The position numbers were made by a program, and so were the translations under genes. 64,000 nucleotides of DNA. Origin: Litchfieldella anticariensis FP35 = DSM 16096 (GTDB lineage: Bacteria > Pseudomonadota > Gammaproteobacteria > Pseudomonadales > Halomonadaceae). The notes under the pieces were generated by a model that saw nothing but the letters and a program-made list of their open reading frames with translations, searched no databases and had not been told where the DNA came from. The number at the start of each line of letters is the position of its first letter. Position 1 is the first letter of the stretch. This document shows positions 26,121 through 33,550 of this stretch, one piece after another. Where the stretch lies: assembly GCF_000409775.1 (NCBI RefSeq), contig NZ_KE332388.1:428481-492480 (forward strand). The letters are read 5' to 3'.

Positions 26121-26987
26121 ATGCGCACACTATTTACGTTCTTGTGCCTGATATCAGGGTTGATGGCAGGCTCGGCAATGGCCCAAGAGGGCAACCTACC
26201 GACAACGCCCGAAGCAGAACCCAAACCCGAGCCGGAATTCGCCATGGCCTGGGGGCCGCGCGTCGAAAGCGAGATCTTCGAGTATTCGACCGGGGGGGAA
26301 ACCTATCAAGGATACCTGGCACGCAACGCCAACGATGAGGAACCACGGCCGGCGGTATTGGTGGTACACGAATGGTGGGGGCTCGATGACTATGCTCGTG
26401 CACGCGCCGACCAACTCGCCGCTTTGGGCTTCGTGGCCTTGGCCGTGGATATGTATGGCGGTGGCCAGGTAGCCACACATCCCGATAAAGCGGGTGAATT
26501 TTCTTCGCAAGTCATGCAGGACTGGCCAGCCGCACGCGCCAGGCTCGAAGCGGCCATGACCCAGTTACGCGAACACCCTGCCGTGGCTGATACCGGCATG
26601 GCCGCCATCGGCTACTGCTTTGGCGGTAGCGTCGTCATGAACATGGCATTGTCCGGCATGCCGATCGAGGCCGCCATCAGCTTCCACGGAGGTCCCACAC
26701 AAGCTGTCTCCACACCCGGGGAGTTCAGTGGTGCGGTGCAGATCCACAATGGCGGCGCGGACTCGCTCGTCAAACGGGAAGACCTGACGGCCATGGCCCG
26801 CACGCTCGAGGCACAAGGTGCCGATGTCGATGTCATCAATTATCCCCAGGCCCTTCACGGCTTCACGAACCCTGGCGCCGATGCGCTGGCCGAGGAATTC
26901 GACTTGCCGATTGGCTACAACGCCGCGGCCGATGCCTCTTCCTGGCAGGCAGCGCTGCTATTGCTGGACAGAGCCCTCAACCAATAA
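26121..26987 (+). CDS. Dienelactone hydrolase-family protein, exported
   Basis: 288 residues with a signal peptide (residues 1-21, LFTFLCLISGLMAGSAMAQ). The mature protein carries the family motifs: VHEWWGLDDYARARADQLA (oxyanion region), the Cys nucleophile in AIGYCFGGSVVMNMALSG, and the catalytic His in QALHGFTNPGAD. Members hydrolyse lactones or esters; the substrate is unknown and periplasmic export is inferred. Thioredoxin-like gene 43 bp downstream. Confidence 0.88.
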   Translation: MRTLFTFLCLISGLMAGSAMAQEGNLPTTPEAEPKPEPEFAMAWGPRVESEIFEYSTGGETYQGYLARNANDEEPRPAVLVVHEWWGLDDYARARADQLAALGFVALAVDMYGGGQVATHPDKAGEFSSQVMQDWPAARARLEAAMTQLREHPAVADTGMAAIGYCFGGSVVMNMALSGMPIEAAISFHGGPTQAVSTPGEFSGAVQIHNGGADSLVKREDLTAMARTLEAQGADVDVINYPQALHGFTNPGADALAEEFDLPIGYNAAADASSWQAALLLLDRALNQ

Positions 26988-27030
26988 TTGATGGCCTTAC
27001 CTCAACACCAACGACAGGAGGCTTCGTACC

Positions 27031-27579
27031 ATGTCACTGACGCCTTCGAACATGACGGAACTGGGCAGCCCCTTGCCGGCATTTCGCCTACCCGACCCAC
27101 ATGGAGTGGAAGTCGACAGCGAACAGTTCCGCGACACGCCCTTGCTGGTGGCCTTCATCTGCAACCACTGCCCCTTCGTGAAACACGTTGCCGATGCTTT
27201 CGCCGAGTTCGCTCGGGAATATGGGGAACGGGGCCTGGCAGTGGTGGCCATCAACAGCAATGACTTCCAGGCACAACCGGACGATCGCCCTGAGCACATG
27301 ATCGAGGAAGCCCAGGCACGCGATTATCCCTTCCCCTATCTGGTGGACGAAACCCAGGACGTGGCGCGTGCCTTCCAGGCTGCCTGTACGCCGGACTTTT
27401 TCCTCTACGACCGGAACCATCGACTGGTCTATCGAGGCCAGTTCGACGACAGCCGCCCAAGCAAGGAGACACCGGTAACAGGCAAGGACTTGCGAGCCGC
27501 CGCGGATGCGGTACTGGCCGGCCAAACACCGGATGCCGACCAGATGCCATCGATGGGCTGCAACATCAAGTGGAAATGA
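27031..27579 (+). CDS. Thioredoxin-family protein (redoxin fold)
   Basis: 182 residues; ACAGGAGG lies nine bases before the ATG. A variant active site CNHCPFVKHV is at residues ~47-56, and NSNDFQAQPDDRPEHM and LVDETQDVARAFQA follow the AhpC/TSA-type redoxin pattern. No signal peptide. The CxxC supports thiol-disulfide or peroxidase-like chemistry. Likely co-transcribed with the dienelactone hydrolase-type gene. Confidence 0.88.
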   Translation: MSLTPSNMTELGSPLPAFRLPDPHGVEVDSEQFRDTPLLVAFICNHCPFVKHVADAFAEFAREYGERGLAVVAINSNDFQAQPDDRPEHMIEEAQARDYPFPYLVDETQDVARAFQAACTPDFFLYDRNHRLVYRGQFDDSRPSKETPVTGKDLRAAADAVLAGQTPDADQMPSMGCNIKWK

Positions 27580-27594
27580 GGGCCGCCACCCACT

Positions 27595-27612
27595 GAAGGA
27601 CGAACGTCCTTC
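27595..27612. terminator. Hairpin between convergent thioredoxin and repressor genes
   Basis: GAAGGACG-AA-CGTCCTTC is a perfect 8-bp stem; an alternative GAACGT/ACGTTC pairing overlaps it. It lies between two converging genes. Confidence 0.5.
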
Positions 27613-27624
27613 GTACGTTCAGCG

Positions 27625-27927
27625 CTATTCTTCCGCTTGCTCGGAGATGTGGTAGCCTTTTCCGCTGCTTTCAGCGACTTTTGCTATCTCCATCTCCGGG
27701 CTTATTTGCCCAACTTCCTCTATCACCTGGCCATTCATCAACCACATGGTGTACTGAGGAAATGCCTGGGTCACCTGGGCCAACAGCTTACCGGAAGGGG
27801 CGTTTCTCCCCTGCTCGATATTGATCAGCGTCTGCTTCGTGATGCCGGTCACGTTACAGAACACGTGGCGTCCCATGCCCTCCGCTTCGCGTATCGCGCG
27901 CACTTTTTTGCCAAGGTCACTTGACAT
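27625..27927 (-). CDS. XRE-family phage-type repressor
   Basis: 100 residues. Residues 5-60 form a helix-turn-helix (GKKVRAIREAEGMGRH, TGITKQTLINIEQGRN), like small P2 C/cI-type repressors. The tail (~65-100) is short and lacks a peptidase domain. It is divergent from an excisionase-like gene across a repeat-containing gap, a lysogeny-switch layout. No structural phage gene is nearby. Confidence 0.8.
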   Translation of the reverse strand: MSSDLGKKVRAIREAEGMGRHVFCNVTGITKQTLINIEQGRNAPSGKLLAQVTQAFPQYTMWLMNGQVIEEVGQISPEMEIAKVAESSGKGYHISEQAEE

Positions 27928-28023
27928 ATAGCTTAATTCACCTATAGTTAATAAAGACCATTATGGTTTAATAAGACCACATGGCCGCATAATGAGATAG
28001 GGATTAGCCTACCACATGCCACA
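27928..28023. promoter_or_regulatory. Divergent operator/promoter region of the phage-type switch
   Basis: The 96-bp gap contains two direct repeats of TTAATAA-A-GACCA-type sequence (near 27947 and 27967) and two TATAG-TTAAT-like motifs (near 27929 and 27942). Direct repeats in such a gap are typical of P2-like repressor and Cox binding sites. Binding is inferred. Confidence 0.45.
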
Positions 28024-28245
28024 GTGAGCAGGTACGACATGGAAACGAGTCAAGCGCCTCAAGCCCCCGCTTGTGTGCCAATCATGACCATCGAGCGGTT
28101 CTCCGAATTGACCGGTCTCTCTCCCGATACCATTCGGGGCCAACTCCAGCAAGGCAATCTCCCCCTGTACAAGGTCGGTCGTCGTCGCATGGTGAATGTA
28201 GCGCTCCTAACCACGGAATGCCTCAATGGGGAGGAGCTGGCATGA
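28024..28245 (+). CDS. Cox/excisionase-like DNA-binding protein
   Basis: 73 residues. An excisionase/MerR-like helix-turn-helix with wing is seen in TIERFSELTGLSPDTIRGQL and GNLPLYKVGRRRMVNVALL (residues ~22-62). This pattern matches P2 Cox and AlpA-like proteins. It overlaps the next gene (ATGA). In P2-type phages it represses the lysogenic promoter and directs excision; no integrase is visible in this window. Confidence 0.75.
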   Translation: MSRYDMETSQAPQAPACVPIMTIERFSELTGLSPDTIRGQLQQGNLPLYKVGRRRMVNVALLTTECLNGEELA

Positions 28246-28634
28246 TCACCTTCCACCCCAAAGCCGATACATTCGGCCCCATCACCCTTTTCCGGATAGA
28301 TGGCCGAAACGCCGGCTATATCTTCCAAAGCCTGGAAGGCCCTTATCTCATCTATTTCGCTGATGTGGCGGATGCCCCTTGCGGTGTTCCCCTGGAACGC
28401 TCCGCGGTACCCGGCAGGCGTAGCATATTCGCCGTCGACATCCCCTCTATGGAAGAAGCCATCAGCTTGGTGCATCGCGCTTACGCCGAGCGAAACACCA
28501 CCAACACCACGTCTAATAACACCCAGTTTATGGCCCGTGACGCCGTCACCCCCTGCCCCGTCGCACCCCACCAGACGGTTGAACGGGCCACCCTTTCCAG
28601 CCCAACACCCTCTTCGCGGATGGGGCGCTATTGA
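28242..28634 (+). CDS. Phage-module hypothetical protein
   Basis: 130 residues starting within the excisionase-like stop codon, so translationally coupled. The first ~85 residues form a compact alpha/beta sequence (ITLFRIDGRNAGYIFQSLEG, SMEEAISLVHRAYAERNT). The tail is Thr/Pro-rich and looks unlike a folded domain, so the true end may be altered by a frameshift. Position resembles that of small Ash/Icd-like phage genes, but I do not recognise it. Confidence 0.6.
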   Translation: MITFHPKADTFGPITLFRIDGRNAGYIFQSLEGPYLIYFADVADAPCGVPLERSAVPGRRSIFAVDIPSMEEAISLVHRAYAERNTTNTTSNNTQFMARDAVTPCPVAPHQTVERATLSSPTPSSRMGRY

Positions 28635-28701
28635 ATCCTCCATCGATGACCTGATCACCGACCTGGATCAGGCATTGCAGGCCGCTAGTGAGGGTGGCTG
28701 A
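28630..28701 (+). pseudogene. C-terminal remnant resembling a Cys/Met-metabolism PLP enzyme
   Basis: In a frame different from the preceding gene, the sequence reads IESSIDDLITDLDQALQAA followed by a stop. This matches the last helix of cystathionine gamma-synthase/lyase-type enzymes. Only ~24 residues remain. A similar tail is at 47730-47838. Alternatively it is simply the frameshifted end of the phage-module gene. Confidence 0.35.
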
Positions 28702-28809
28702 GGCACATGAGCATTACTCCAGATTCCCGGAGTGTCGATCGGCACTCATCGGGAACATCGAGTTATATCAAGCATCTTAGTGGTGTCGGTTGACAAAGGG
28801 AGACACCGT

Positions 28810-28881
28810 ATGAAGGACGCTACCAATACTCTCATCATCGGCGTAGGGCCGAACGGAAATTCGATAGTTCGTAATGTCTAA
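28810..28881 (+). CDS. Possible small ORF (23 residues)
   Basis: GGGAG lies seven bases before an ATG that opens a 23-codon frame containing NTLIIGVGPNG. The glycine pattern resembles the start of an FAD Rossmann fold, so it may be the remnant 5' end of a flavoprotein gene rather than a real small gene. Weak support. Confidence 0.2.
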   Translation: MKDATNTLIIGVGPNGNSIVRNV

Positions 28882-28928
28882 GCACTCGCTAGTTCGGCCC
28901 TGAATCCCCGCCTAGCGAAGGATCTATC

Positions 28929-30818
28929 GTGAGAGTCGTCAACCTATTGTCTTGGTTCAGAGCGACAGAACCCGACACGACAAAGCGACGCCTGGGATGG
29001 ACCGCGTGGTTCGTATTTGCCAATGTGCCTGTCGCCTGGCTAATCGCTATTCGCTTTTTGAACTGGATGCCCGTTCCCGACGCCACGACCGGCTTATACG
29101 TGGGGTTGGTCTATATCGCTCAGTTTACCTTGTTGACATGGGTGCCCGGGCTATTTCTGCTGGCTCTGGCACTGATAATGCCACGACGCTGGTTGATCCT
29201 TGTCAGTATTATCGTTGTCACTCTGGCTCAGGCTCTACTGATTACCGACACACTGTTCTATAGCTTGTATCGGTACCACTTATCAGGGTTCATGTTCGAA
29301 GCATTCGTCAAAGCCGGAGATCATACCTTTCAATTTTCATGGCAGATCTGGCTGACAGCTGCGATAACCCTATTCACGCTGTCATTGGTAGAAGCCACCA
29401 TCGCCATCGGCCTAACGCGTAAGCGCCCCAGGGTCCGTTGGCTGGGGGCTGCATTCGTTGCATTTTTCTCGACACAACTGGCCGCCCACAGCTGGCATGC
29501 ATGGGCCGATGCCACCTACGATACCCGCATCACATCACTGACCCGGCATGTGCCGTTGTATTACCCGGCAACGGCGAATCGGTTTTTGCATGGTCAAGGA
29601 TGGGTAAGAGCACAAGCTTCACGCAAGGAGAACCAGGTTCGCGAGTTAACGAGTTTTCGTACCGGTGACGGACTCAACTACCCTACCCGGCCTTTGGCGT
29701 GTCAGCCACCTCAAACCCGCCCCAATGTGTTGATGATTGCCGTGGATACATTGCGAGCCGACATGCTCGATCCACGCTGGATGCCGAACGTCTCAGAATT
29801 TGCCGATGAGACAAGCCAAATATTCACCGACCATTACAGTGGGGGAAATTCAACCAAGGCGGGCGGCTTCAGTCTGTTTTATGGGCTTCCCCCTACTTAT
29901 TGGGATATCTTCGAGACGACACAAACGCCTCCAGCATGGATCGCGCGGCTGCAAGAACTTAACTACGAAACCAAGATTCTTTCCGCCGGCACGCTGATCA
30001 GTCCTGCACTCCACCGTACCGCTTTTGCCAGTATCGACGGAATTCGCCTCACTCCCCCCGGAGAGGAAGCCTGGCAACGAGACCAGCTTATCACTAACGA
30101 CTGGCTGAATTTTACCGCTCAGCGTGGGGCCGATGCCAAACCGTTCTTCGGTTTCCTGTTTTACATGTCTGTCCATGGATACAGCGTGCCGCCGGACTTT
30201 CCCAGAATCGAACCCTACTGGGAAACCATCAACCACCTGGCACTGGACCAAGAATTCGATCCCACCCCCTACTTCAATCGTTACAAGACCGCGACTCGCT
30301 ATGTCGACCAACTCATTGGCCGAGTACTGAACGATCTCAAGCAACGTAAGTTACTCAACAACACCATCGTCATACTGACCTCCGACCACGGCGAGGAATT
30401 TAACGACAATGGCAAAAACTATTGGGGGCACGGCAGCAATTACAGCGATGCTCAATTAAAAGTGCCAATGGTCTTATACTGGCCTGGCAAACCACCTGCC
30501 AGGATTACGCAGCGTACTTCCCATGCCGATATACCACCAACGCTAATGCAATCCGCACTGGGATGTCCACGGACCCCAGCGAGCGCCTACTCCATTGGAA
30601 GCAATCTATTTATACCGGATAACAAGGAATGGATGATTGCTGGCAGCTACACGAATTATGCCATTGTCACCAAAAAGCAATTAGTCGTCACTTACCCTAC
30701 TGGGCAGTATGAGGTTGTGGACAAATTCTTAGGCCCTTCCGAGTCAAGATTTCTTTCAGAAAGCACGCTTAAAGACTCCCACGAAGCCTTATCAAGGTTT
30801 TATAACAAAAACAGGTAA
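28929..30818 (+). CDS. YejM/PbgA-like inner-membrane sulfatase-family protein (DUF3413)
   Basis: 629 residues. Five membrane segments in the first ~190 residues form the DUF3413 module, followed by an alkaline-phosphatase/sulfatase-fold periplasmic domain from ~255: RPNVLMIAVDTLRADMLD at its start and HGEEFNDNGKNYWGHGS later. YejM regulates LPS synthesis through LapB in enterobacteria rather than acting as a sulfatase. In the second motif the metal-ligand pattern of true sulfatases is partly kept. Start has GAAGGA upstream. No terminator is visible downstream. Confidence 0.88.
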   Translation: MRVVNLLSWFRATEPDTTKRRLGWTAWFVFANVPVAWLIAIRFLNWMPVPDATTGLYVGLVYIAQFTLLTWVPGLFLLALALIMPRRWLILVSIIVVTLAQALLITDTLFYSLYRYHLSGFMFEAFVKAGDHTFQFSWQIWLTAAITLFTLSLVEATIAIGLTRKRPRVRWLGAAFVAFFSTQLAAHSWHAWADATYDTRITSLTRHVPLYYPATANRFLHGQGWVRAQASRKENQVRELTSFRTGDGLNYPTRPLACQPPQTRPNVLMIAVDTLRADMLDPRWMPNVSEFADETSQIFTDHYSGGNSTKAGGFSLFYGLPPTYWDIFETTQTPPAWIARLQELNYETKILSAGTLISPALHRTAFASIDGIRLTPPGEEAWQRDQLITNDWLNFTAQRGADAKPFFGFLFYMSVHGYSVPPDFPRIEPYWETINHLALDQEFDPTPYFNRYKTATRYVDQLIGRVLNDLKQRKLLNNTIVILTSDHGEEFNDNGKNYWGHGSNYSDAQLKVPMVLYWPGKPPARITQRTSHADIPPTLMQSALGCPRTPASAYSIGSNLFIPDNKEWMIAGSYTNYAIVTKKQLVVTYPTGQYEVVDKFLGPSESRFLSESTLKDSHEALSRFYNKNR

Positions 30819-31440
30819 CGTTCTATCCAGCGCGAAGGCAATGAGAACACCAATGGCCGGATACGGGGGGTGTTTCCCCTGGTGTTGCGCGTCTTCCACG
30901 ACTGACCTGAGTGAAGTTTGCAGAATGCAATGGGGCGTTCATGGCTCCTTGTGCGGCAGAGCCGGTCAGTTTCCGGTGGATCTCGAGGTAGGCTTCAAGG
31001 TGTCTTTCACGGCGTCCGGCAGCGCGGTGAAATAGTGTCAACGCCACTGAAGGTTGTCCGTTTTAGAGGTGCGGCGTCGACAGCGCTGCGTGCTGACTCA
31101 GTGAGGATCGCGCATGCTATCTGGCCGTTCGGACCAGATACCAGCAAACCACAATACCCCTCTATCACGTCGTGTTATGAAATGAGGTTGCTCAACAGCC
31201 GCATCAGGCAACGGTGCCGAGCGAATGCGTCGCAGAAATATCGTGAGGTTGTCCCCCCCCCCCCACACCATGACATTGATCGGCTCAGGCGCCTTGCCTG
31301 TAGCGCAGTGAGGTTGGTAGCCCCACCAGAGTGCCCTAGTCAACTTGCTCTCAGCATTCGAGCGGTAAGCGGCTGCAATCCTTGTGCCGGACGTAAGGCC
31401 AGTCGTGGGAGGGCTAGCAACATCCTTTCTCCACAAAAAA
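30819..31440. other. Degenerate 620-bp gap with gene debris and a C12 tract
   Basis: No intact gene is supported. A 12-base poly-C run lies at 31253-31264. A minus-strand segment (30823-31047) has a coding-like pattern without recognisable family, and a remnant at 31101-31202 is listed separately. The whole stretch looks like decayed sequence at the left border of the accessory hotspot. Confidence 0.6.
31101..31202 (-). pseudogene. Fragment resembling SRAP (YedK/HMCES-like) protein
   Basis: On the minus strand the sequence reads EQPHFITRRDRGVLWFAGIW, similar to the conserved block of SOS-response-associated peptidases where KQPYFI-type sequence precedes an AGLW motif. Only ~34 residues are recognisable and neither the catalytic Cys2 end nor the HPxVN motif is present. 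Confidence 0.35.
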
Positions 31441-32013
31441 CTAGATGGTAGGTTCATCCAGAGGAAGTCGAGGAAGGTTCACAGCTTCACAAAGCTTGTC
31501 CCATGCAACTTGGATGTTTTCAAAAGAATGGAAGATCGATGCGTTCACGATCATGCCATCAATAGTGATCTCAAATAGCTGTGCGCAGGATTCAGGCTGA
31601 GGAACATTCGCATCCTTAAGAATGGTGGTTAGTAGACCAGTTATCCAATTCTTATGCTCCCGGGAAACAGCCAAGAAGTCTCTTGTATCATGAAACTCCC
31701 CCGTAGCCTTTATGAACATGCATCCATGAAAATTCTTCGAGAAGAACCAGTGGATGTGCCAATTGAGGAGCGCGCGAAGCTTTTCAAGGGGAGTTGTGGC
31801 TTTTGATATTGCACCTTCGAGAGACTCTTTAAACATACGATGACGCAATTTAAGGACCTCCTCGACGAGTTTGTCCTTGTTGGCAAAATATTTGTACAGC
31901 GTCATTTTTGAGACTTGAGCCTCGTCACGAATTCTGTCGACTCCCACAGCGTGGTAGCCGTTCTCGTTGAACAGCCGGAGAGCTGTATACAGGATGTCGT
32001 CGCGCTTACTCAT
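31441..32013 (-). CDS. TetR/AcrR-family transcriptional regulator
   Basis: 190 residues. The N-terminal DNA-binding domain is residues 1-50 (ILYTALRLFNENGYHAVGVD, DEAQVSKMTLYKYFANKDKL). The ligand domain contains HWFFSKNFHGCMFIKATGEF, a motif of the TetR_C_33-like subgroup that regulates electrophile or drug response genes. It is divergent from the HPP-tautomerase-CoA-transferase cassette across a 112-bp gap holding two matching dyads, so it likely represses that cassette and itself. Confidence 0.88.
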   Translation of the reverse strand: MSKRDDILYTALRLFNENGYHAVGVDRIRDEAQVSKMTLYKYFANKDKLVEEVLKLRHRMFKESLEGAISKATTPLEKLRALLNWHIHWFFSKNFHGCMFIKATGEFHDTRDFLAVSREHKNWITGLLTTILKDANVPQPESCAQLFEITIDGMIVNASIFHSFENIQVAWDKLCEAVNLPRLPLDEPTI

Positions 32014-32060
32014 AAGTAAATCCTATCATAGTTTAAAATCCAATAGCCATAATTGGCGTT

Positions 32061-32101
32061 GCAGACAAGTCTAATGTCACCTACTGTACAGACTCGTCTG
32101 T
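32061..32101. promoter_or_regulatory. Candidate TetR operators
   Basis: ACAGAC-TC-GTCTGT at 32088-32101 is a perfect dyad, and a partial copy CAGAC-AA-GTCT lies at 32062-32072. Their centres are 27 bp apart. Both lie between the divergent TetR and HPP genes. Binding is inferred. Confidence 0.5.
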
Positions 32102-32125
32102 CCACTATAGCACAGAGGTTCATAA

Positions 32126-32629
32126 ATGCTTCACAAATTCAAAGGTACGGGGGGGGCTCCAGCCCGCCCTGATGCGCTCCAGATACTAACAGGCCTAATG
32201 GGGGGAGTCGCAGGCATTGGCGCCGCCGCATTGCTTACCCAGTTGGCAGGCGTGCCCCTCCTTATGGCGCCTTTTGGGGCAACGTGTGTGCTCCTGTTCG
32301 CCGCACCGGGAGCACCGCTAGCACAGCCACGGAATGTCATTGGGGGACACCTCATTGCCGCCACAGTGGGGCTGGTGATGATGAATGTCTTTGGTTCCGG
32401 TATATGGCAAATGGCCGTTGGTGTCGGTGTTGCCATCGCATTGATGCAGTTCTTCCGGGCTGTTCACCCTCCTGCTGGAGCTAATCCCTTGGTCGTGCTG
32501 ACCGCGGGCGTTCACGACTGGAGCTTTCTTGCAACTCCTGTATTAGCAGGGTCAGTGGTCCTTGTCGCCATTGCCCTTGTGATCAACAACATTGGCCAAG
32601 CTAAGCAGTGGCCACAATATTGGGTTTGA
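32126..32629 (+). CDS. HPP-family membrane protein
   Basis: 167 residues with four membrane segments. The defining motif is AVHPPAGANPLVVL at residues ~112-125, preceded by LLMAPFGATCVLLFAAPGAP and AQPRNVIGGHLIAA. HPP proteins include NiaP-unrelated nitrite transporters of chloroplasts and cyanobacteria, but most are uncharacterised. It is the first gene of the cassette under the TetR-type regulator. Base composition is intermediate between the host and the AT-rich genes that follow. Confidence 0.88.
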   Translation: MLHKFKGTGGAPARPDALQILTGLMGGVAGIGAAALLTQLAGVPLLMAPFGATCVLLFAAPGAPLAQPRNVIGGHLIAATVGLVMMNVFGSGIWQMAVGVGVAIALMQFFRAVHPPAGANPLVVLTAGVHDWSFLATPVLAGSVVLVAIALVINNIGQAKQWPQYWV

Positions 32630-32639
32630 GAGGAATAAC

Positions 32640-33077
32640 ATGCCAATTATCAAAGTTTCGATAAGCGATCTTGGATTTCAAGATATTGAAAAAGACGTCG
32701 GCTTTCAAGAAATTGAAAAAGAAGCAGCAATCGGGAAGATTGTCGAGCGCTTGACTGAAAGCACGGTAAGGGTGTTAAAGAAAGACCGAGAGCTCGTTGT
32801 TGTAAAGGTTGAAGAGGGATCTTCAAACGCATGGTTTGTATCAGGAAGTGAGTTATCACCTTCAGCCAGCCCAATCTTTGAGGTTGAAATCAAAGTTACA
32901 GAGGGCACCAACTCCCAGGAAGAGGTAAGCACATGGGTCCGAGAGGTCTTTGAGACCATGAAGCAAATTCTTGGAGAAGGTTCTTCGCCGAATTACATCT
33001 CTGTCCAGCAGATACCCCAAGAGTTTTGGGGGTATAACGGGTTGACCCAATACGGAAGAAAGAAGTGGGCGAGCTAA
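32640..33077 (+). CDS. Tautomerase-superfamily-like protein (4-oxalocrotonate tautomerase type)
   Basis: 145 residues starting MPIIKVSIS with a good AGAGG site; the Pro right after Met is the catalytic residue of the tautomerase superfamily. The rest could be read as two beta-alpha-beta units (~2-70, and ~78-140 with PIFEVEIKVTEGTNSQEE and YISVQQIPQEFWGYNGLTQ), as in fused 4-OT proteins. Unusual is a short internal repeat, LGFQDIEK and VGFQEIEK, at residues 11-27. The gene is AT-rich. Substrate unknown. Confidence 0.65.
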   Translation: MPIIKVSISDLGFQDIEKDVGFQEIEKEAAIGKIVERLTESTVRVLKKDRELVVVKVEEGSSNAWFVSGSELSPSASPIFEVEIKVTEGTNSQEEVSTWVREVFETMKQILGEGSSPNYISVQQIPQEFWGYNGLTQYGRKKWAS

Positions 33078-33119
33078 TGGCTCCTCCAAATTTGCAGGGA
33101 TACTAAAAGGATTTATCTC

Positions 33120-33530
33120 ATGGATGCGCTGAAAGCTGTAGAAAAGTTTCCCGATAATCCGGAAGCTAACGACAAGTTACTGCGTCTAGTCATGGGTAAA
33201 GTGGATATACCCGACGTAGAGTTCGAAGAAATGGAGCCAGGGCTTAGGAACAACGTCCTTATCCATGTTCTCTTCAACAATAAGAATGAAGACCCTGTCG
33301 GTTCAGATGCAGCATTAATCAAGTATCTTCCGGGTGCATTTGTGCCGCTGCATCTTCATCGCGGGTATAAGATGGTTTTAGTTCTTCAGGGAGAGTATAT
33401 AGAAAATGGAGAAGTCCACTCTCCTGGTAGTCTGATCATTCGAGCACCTGGGACAACGCATAGTATGCGTTCGAACAGTGGTTGTGTGATTTTAGCGATG
33501 CGGGATATTCCAGTAAAACAGCTCACATGA
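33120..33530 (+). CDS. Cupin-domain protein
   Basis: 136 residues. The cupin core is FVPLHLHRGYKMVLVLQGEY (residues ~78-97; two His and a downstream Glu act as metal ligands), followed by SPGSLIIRAPGTTHSMRS with the second-motif His. The pattern resembles ChrR-type or DUF-cupin anti-sigma domains, but no zinc-binding anti-sigma N-terminus is visible. AT-rich; the start at 33120 has AAAGGA upstream. It ends overlapping a possible upstream start of the CoA-transferase. Confidence 0.8.
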   Translation: MDALKAVEKFPDNPEANDKLLRLVMGKVDIPDVEFEEMEPGLRNNVLIHVLFNNKNEDPVGSDAALIKYLPGAFVPLHLHRGYKMVLVLQGEYIENGEVHSPGSLIIRAPGTTHSMRSNSGCVILAMRDIPVKQLT

Positions 33531-33550
33531 CCTATGACGGAACGCTGATT

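Noticed and set aside
30918..31451. 177-codon plus-strand frame in the gap after the YejM-like gene
   Set aside because: No family resemblance, no ribosome binding site and Arg/Cys-rich composition of a non-coding frame; the opposite strand fits decayed genes better.
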